DNA of 64,000 bases from NCBI GenBank assembly GCA_040954595.2, contig CM082597.2, forward strand, positions 7,316,001-7,380,000, read 5' to 3'. Source of the DNA: Balanoglossus misakiensis. Taxonomy: Eukaryota > Hemichordata. This document shows positions 58,533 to 64,000 of this stretch, piece by piece (within the stretch, counting starts at the first letter, position 1; each line of letters begins with the position of its first letter). The notes below the pieces were generated by a model. It worked only from the letters and a program-made list of their open reading frames with translations, did not search any database and had not been told where the DNA came from. The position numbers were made by a program, and so were the translations under genes.

Positions 58533-58786
58533 AGTCTGGTCCCCTGCCCCATTCCCACCGCTGGCTGCGCTACGCTAAAGGGAAAGGGTCAAGCACGGCC
58601 GTTTGCAAACGTGGCTCTCATTGGCGTACGGACCTTGGAGGCATCCATCTTATTTATGATCACGTGGTATTTGTTTCAGTATAAATATGCTGGCCAGGTT
58701 TTTGGCCAAGATCGGGCCGTACCTGACCCCTTCCTTTTAGCGTGGCGCAGCCAGCGCCGGGTGGGATTGAGGTCGGGGACCAGACT
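58533..58786. mobile_element. 254 bp inverted-repeat element
   Basis: Arms of about 70 bp: AGTCTGGTCCCCTGCCCCAT, then GCTGGCTGCGCTACGCTAAA and ACGGCC on the left. Their complements lie at the right end (GGGGACCAGACT, GCGTGGCGCAGCCAGCGC). A left-arm fragment also occurs near 44186. No clear target duplication. Confidence 0.7.
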
Positions 58787-59273
58787 AGTCCAGCAGTACA
58801 TCTGTAACTCAATCACAAATGTCCGCTAATCACCATGTGTATGTATCACGTGACAAAGAACCCCGCCCGTGTTTCTGTTCATCGACAAGAAACGTATACC
58901 CATTTGTGTATAGAAGCTCTGGGTAATATCAATGAAACGAAGACATTGCTTTAAACTGTATGCTAGTCAATGCTATTCCCTAACATTTTAGATAATATAG
59001 GCCTAGATGTTTTCATATTTGTATGGTACGAATATTCACCTTCCGATGACACACATAAAATGTTTTATCAATGTTCAACGACAGCTGTCGATTCCCTTTG
59101 GTGTTGGTGTCACCTAAACCTTTCAGGTCACATTATCAGTCTGATAACTTAGTAAGTCAACAAGACCAGGTACCTCCTATCCGTGAAGGATTGATTACAA
59201 CAAAGCTTCATTGAAGACAGCTGTCTGTGTTTTGTTGCTGTTTTGGATCATCAGTCCACATCAACTTTTCAAG

Positions 59274-61337
59274 ATGGCGTCATTGGCATGGTTTGCAGTC
59301 GTTCTGTCGTCTGTGGTAACAACAAGTCGGTGCGCTCTGTGGGTACCAGATCCTGATCCAGACCCCCTTGGTCAGTAAACAAATCGGTTTTTGTTTAAAT
59401 TAAGTCTTCGATAACTGCCAGCAAGACAATTATTTGCAATTGACGATTTTTGCAAAAGCATGATTGAATGATGTTTAAATTTAATGATGAGTAAGCTCTT
59501 ATTATCAGATATGATATGTCGCCTAGATAGTCGGTACCAAGATAGTCGGTGGTTTACAAGGTGGGCATGTCAAAATTGTGCTGAAAGACCCTTTCGCGGT
59601 CTTTTGTGTCAGGGAGAAAAACGACCGATGCATTCTGGTAAACTCCAACAAATAATAATGTTCTAGAAAATTTATATTTTCGTACTAAGTTGCTATCACT
59701 ACTGTCTGTTAAGCTATTTGCTTCGACGATCGAAATGTGCATTTGAGGGTGTACAATCTGTGGAAATGCGATGTATTGCGAAACCAGGATTGTAACTCAT
59801 GAAAAGAAAATCAGTAACATCACTAAGCTGGTGTTGTTATTCTTCGTGATTTCCTGAAAGCATGTTTTAACATACAATGTACATGGAATTAAATTTGTTC
59901 GGTATGGAAAAACCATGACAACCAATGCGAATCCTTCCTTGTCGCCTGTAAGTCTGCGTGTCAATATACAAATGAATGTTGAGATGAAACATTCTTTATT
60001 TTTGAAATAACCCCGGTGGTACAGATTGGAAAGATCGCAGCTAAAGATGTCGAAAGAAATGTATTCTTTTTATTTCGGGCCAAGTCGTTTCAACACTAGA
60101 CGGTGTCCCTATGTGTGTATGTGACGTCACATCTTCATGCCCAGTATACGTAGGTCTATCATATTATTCCTTATCACTTAAATGTGTTTTTACAGCCGGT
60201 TATGGTGCAGATGCAACTCAAGTATCAGTTAGCGGTGTGGGGTCAGGAGGTTACATGGCAGTGCAGGTGCAAATAGCACACTCTGGTAGTATTATGGGAT
60301 GCGGAACCCTGGCTTCAGGTAAGCATGCACGATGAAATCCTCAATCTGGCAAGAATTGATTTTTAGGATTTCAAATCTAGATGCAGAATTTTACTATTAT
60401 AGACCATATTGCTGCCTGGAGGTGTTAGCCTTAGTTGCAAGTTCGACACCTTAAAATCTTGCTATTACGTGTATAGTACCTCAATATTTAATTATTTTTC
60501 ATGGCAGTATCAATGATATACTTGGTCTATAAAATGTGTTATTTCTGCTACACAAAAATTTTATTTAGCGTTTTCAACAATGCTTTCAAACTAAAGCACA
60601 TGTTGTCGCTTATTACTGTATTGATATAAACTCCTTCATTTGTGTTTCTTCTATGTATCCATGCCTACGTATACCAAAATCTAATGCACCACAGTGAATA
60701 ATGTGATATTATCACTGGATTAATCTTATCTGGCGTCATTGAGATATTGATGTCAAAGACACACTGATACACTGTGACTATGGTCAGGGGCTACATATCA
60801 GAAGCGCCCTCACCACTACTCAGTTTGAATACGCTCCTCCGGTTTTGAAGTCTTATTGGAGTGACCACTTCGACCAATTTCTGCCCCTTTGAACGAATGG
60901 AATCCCCCATCCAAGCTCTAAAAGCTAATTACATGTACTCTTCTCTTCTAGGGCCATACCACTGTGCCGAGGGAAGTACCCTAAAAGCGCTAGGGGCATG
61001 TTCAGACACACCCCAAGACATTGATGTCACCACATTGATTGATTTTACATATACAGCTGCAGGCGCTGGAGATATTGACCCCGTATCAAACATTGCAGAT
61101 GACAGAGTGTACCTTTTTAGTGGAACCCTCGACACCACCGTTGTGCCCGGTACGAATTTTGCTATAAAGACGATTAAGGCACTATTGTAATGGTTTGTGA
61201 TCATCGCTGCAAAAGCCAATCTCGAAGTTCACTCCCTTCTTAACAATATTTTTTTTTACAAAACAATTACAGAACATTAGCTAAACAATCCCAACTTTCT
61301 TGATCGCATCCATGGAAAACGATATGTCTTTTACATC

Positions 61338-61375
<38 letters not shown>

Positions 61376-63916
61376 CAGACAGACAGACAGAGACAGACAC
61401 AGACAGACAGACAGACAGACAGACAGTATCTATCACTTACCTCAGGCTCTCTGAAAAGCAGGGTTGCAGTTGGCTTAGTGAAGTTTTTAATTGAGTTTAC
61501 ATCTGCAAACATTATGAAGATCTTCAGGCACAAAAACCCAATGTTGAACCGCATACAGTATATTATAGCTTTGTACAGTAATACACACATGTGTTGTTAT
61601 CATTGACAGGTGTTGTGTTGGAACTTGAGAGCTACTACAAGGAGTTCATCAACTTGGCGCAAATCTTTACCGAATACAGTGTAAATGCCAACTATGCTTT
61701 GGTAGGTATTGTGAGAATAAGAATTTCATCAGAGTATATGTTTGGTTGAGTATACTAGCGAAATTGATCGTCCAAGAAGTCTACATTTCCTTTCAAATAA
61801 GTGACAAAGAATTCAAAAGAAATATATAATTTCGTTCATAAATATGTCTGTCTTTGAAGTGTCATAACTCCTCCGTTATATACAATCAATTGACAACAAA
61901 CAGCGCAAGTCTGTCAGTGACGTATGAATGAATCATTTTATGTAATGAAGCCTATATGCGCGATATAAAAATCCTCCTAATAAAGTTTTTTGGCCCGCGG
62001 TATTAATAAGTCAATTGCTTGATATAATTGCTGATTGCATTGTTTCATTATATCCAGATAACAGAGCATTATGGCAATGGCTGTACAACCAGTAGAACGC
62101 CATTTATCAACGATTGTGACTACCCAGCAGCCTTCGAATTACTCAATTATATCTATGGGGGTGGATTGCAGGTATATATCAATTATATAATTATACAGTA
62201 AAATCCGTCTTAACAGGACCCCAATAGTACTGTAGAAGTTGTCCGGTTTGCAGAGGTGCCTGGTTTCTGGAGTTTAGTTATACATGTGTTTATATGTGAA
62301 GGGGAGCGGATTAGACTGGGTTCAATTCAGACAGATTTTACAAAACCACGTGACCCTTCACCCAACGTCTCTATGTGCAAATATTTACTATACACGCCTT
62401 CAGTCATGAAAGTATTAAAGTGTTTCTATGTCATAATTTTGTTTGGGATCAGTTCTCTAATATTCGATAGCTGACATAAATCGAATACGAAGTGAGTCAG
62501 TTGGTTCAATGAGTCGTAATTTAATGCCTTAAGGGTTCACGTAATTTTTGTTATGCGAAGTTACTGATGTATGTACCTAGCAAGTACCAACTGACTATAT
62601 GCTGGTTGTGAAAACATCGAAATTCGGGGAAATGTTGCTCCTCACATGTAACTAATGTCCATGAAACCGTGGTTTGCCGGTTTTTCTGGGTTGGGTTGTG
62701 TTGTGTTGTGTTGTGTTGTGTTGTGTTGTGTTGTGTTGTGTTGTGTTGTGTTGTGTTGTGTTGTGTTGTGTTGTGTTGTGTTTTAAGGGAATCGTCTTTG
62801 GGCTGTTCTGAATTTACTTGTGTTTATTGTCACGTTTCACAAGACTGTCTTTTGTAAACAGTTGTATATTGAAAAAAGTGCAATGTTTAGAGACTGCAGC
62901 AGCAAGTCTTTCATTTTTATCCCTTAGAATATCCTCTACAGATCTGCCAATGCCACGCATTGTAAAAAGTTGGAAGAACGCATTCACTCCACATTCAATC
63001 CATGTCAACAATGTCTAAGCATACATAATTTAAACTTTTTTTCTCGCGTGTGTTATGGTTCCTTTACAGAAACCATCATACACAGTTCAACCTGGTGGAG
63101 ATGTAAGTTATGTTCGATTTTGTACTCTATTGGCAGAAGGCAATACAATTCCACAGTGACAAATATTAAGCAGTGATGTGTATCAAATGTTAATATAAAA
63201 ATTATATCAGGGGTTTGACTTCAATATAATTTTTCGTGAGTATCAACAATATGTGTGAAGTGACCGTAACTATTTAGATTCTGTTAGCGACGGGTGAACG
63301 ACAAAAATGACCCATCTGGGAGGAGTCGACTGTATTGATTGGTGTGTGCTAATCTCTTCACGAAATGCCAATGTACGACTTGATGTTCTTTCATTGAAAG
63401 ATGACCACCTACTTCAGAAAAGAAAATATTCTTTGGTCTGGTGACAGTATAGTGCAACTTTGTAGTTTCTGAATATGATTGTTGCTGTGGTCACTAAAAT
63501 AAAAAAGATAACTGCAAATTGTGTTATTCGTTGTAATTCAATATTGTGATATAGACATACCGTAAACTGTTTTGGTGGCACTTATGTTGAAATCTAAGCG
63601 AAATTTTCTTTATTTTAGTTACTATCTTTCGATCAGAAAGAGTTGGAACCAGCATTTGTGGGTAGTACAAGTCTTGACGATGTCGGGTACATCTACGTAC
63701 CGACAGGTTGTGCACATACACCTGGTCAGTACTTCTTCATGACTTGCTCCAAACAGTACTATGAAATATGCTAAATGTCTGAATGAAACTTTTTTATCTG
63801 AATGACATTAAGAATGTACTTGCATGATGATTACGACTGTCTCTCTCTCTCGCTCTCTCTGTATCTCTCTCAGGATGTAAAATGCATATCGTTTTCCATG
63901 GATGCGATCAAGGAAG
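59274..63916 (+). CDS. PHB-depolymerase-like protein lacking catalytic Ser and His (3' partial)
   Basis: Exons 59274-59370, 60196-60318, 60952-61149, 61610-61701, 62058-62171, 63070-63102, 63619-63724 and 63874-63916 join in frame (268 residues). The last exons lie beyond the window. A signal peptide (MASLAWFAVVLSSVVTTSRC) is followed by a DPDPDPL linker. Exon phases match the neighbouring hydrolase, and the 198, 33 and 43 base exons are the same length. The fold signature is kept: GPYHCAE, DDRVYLFSGTLD (Asp134), TPFINDCDY, YIYGGGLQ, YIYVPTGC and FHGCDQG. The lipase box reads GVGSG, so the nucleophile position (48) is Gly. The position of the catalytic His reads ANYAL, with Tyr168. A His six residues later (TEH) aligns with Met in the active paralogue. 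I predict no canonical esterase activity; it may bind polymer or have another role. It is intact otherwise, so it is not an obvious pseudogene. Confidence 0.85.
61339..61427. repeat. AG dinucleotide and ACAG tetranucleotide microsatellite
   Basis: A pure AG run of about 35 bases is followed by ACAG repeats inside the third intron of the second hydrolase. Confidence 0.9.
62690..62781. repeat. TTGTG pentanucleotide microsatellite
   Basis: About 17 near-perfect TTGTG units in an intron. Translation across it gives only CVVLC repeats. Confidence 0.95.
63838..63872. repeat. CT microsatellite forming the polypyrimidine tract of an acceptor
   Basis: The CT run with a few interruptions leads directly into TCTCTCAG at 63873, the acceptor of the LHGC-equivalent exon. 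Confidence 0.8.
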
Positions 63917-64000
63917 GTGGGATTGTTTAGCTAAATTTCTGCTTGTTTGTAAAATAATTTTTTAAGAAGGGAGCTAACCTCGAGATCGGCTTTTGCAGCG

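Larger units (their letters stand above)
57271..59273. other. Intergenic region between the two hydrolase genes
   Basis: AATAAA near 57440 may end the first hydrolase transcript. The rest contains a dispersed repeat related to the window start and an inverted-repeat element, listed separately. No gene is supported; the frame at 58482-58829 lies across the inverted repeat. Confidence 0.5.

Noticed and set aside
58482-58829. 115-codon open frame
   Set aside because: It spans the AGTCTGG inverted-repeat element and has no splice partners or domain.
62669-62857. Frame rich in CVVLC
   Set aside because: Pure translation of the TTGTG pentanucleotide repeat.

Overview
This is eukaryotic DNA from an animal. 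Coding sequence is split by GT-AG introns, intergenic space is AT-rich, and tetranucleotide microsatellites and the ACATGTAC motif are frequent. The gene content (TRIM-NHL ubiquitin ligases, a very long FN3/EGF membrane protein, secreted PHB-depolymerase-like hydrolases, THAP/YqaJ elements) suggests a marine invertebrate. An invertebrate deuterostome such as amphioxus or a hemichordate is my best guess; other marine phyla cannot be excluded from sequence alone.

Layout. 1-19.6 kb: the 3' part (36 exons placed by splice sites and phase) of a plus-strand type I membrane protein. It has an array of FN3-like domains, a less recognisable middle region, two tandem-95/cadherin-like domains, two EGF modules, one transmembrane helix and an acidic cytoplasmic tail. 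20.9-23.7 kb: a 2.9 kb unit bounded by short inverted repeats flanked by AATT. It holds a THAP zinc-finger fragment (+) and a decayed minus-strand SAP-like / SWIM / YqaJ-exonuclease gene whose YqaJ front half is inverted in place. 24.4-25.3 kb: a 190 bp triplicated repeat running straight into an orphan GC-rich coding exon. 29.3-32.8 and 39.9-43.3 kb: two tandem, intronless-CDS TRIM paralogues, each with two complete RING/B-box/coiled-coil modules followed by a filamin domain and NHL repeats. The 7 kb between them is full of TTAA-flanked MITEs, a GC-rich nested palindrome and an 832 bp tandem duplication. 45.0-57.3 and 59.3-64.0 kb: two tandem secreted hydrolases of the circularly permuted (fungal type) PHB depolymerase family. 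The first keeps the full Ser-Asp-His triad. The second, cut by the window end, has lost both Ser and His and looks like a pseudoenzyme. An intron of the first holds a 4.2 kb fold-back element built from ~168 bp repeats.

The genes do not form a pathway. The window reads as three unrelated loci, two of them made by local tandem duplication, with intergenic and intronic space repeatedly invaded by palindromic DNA elements. The strongest candidates for something undescribed are the TIR-bounded THAP/SAP/SWIM/YqaJ unit, the predicted catalytically dead PHB-depolymerase paralogue beside an intact one, and the 4.2 kb hairpin element.
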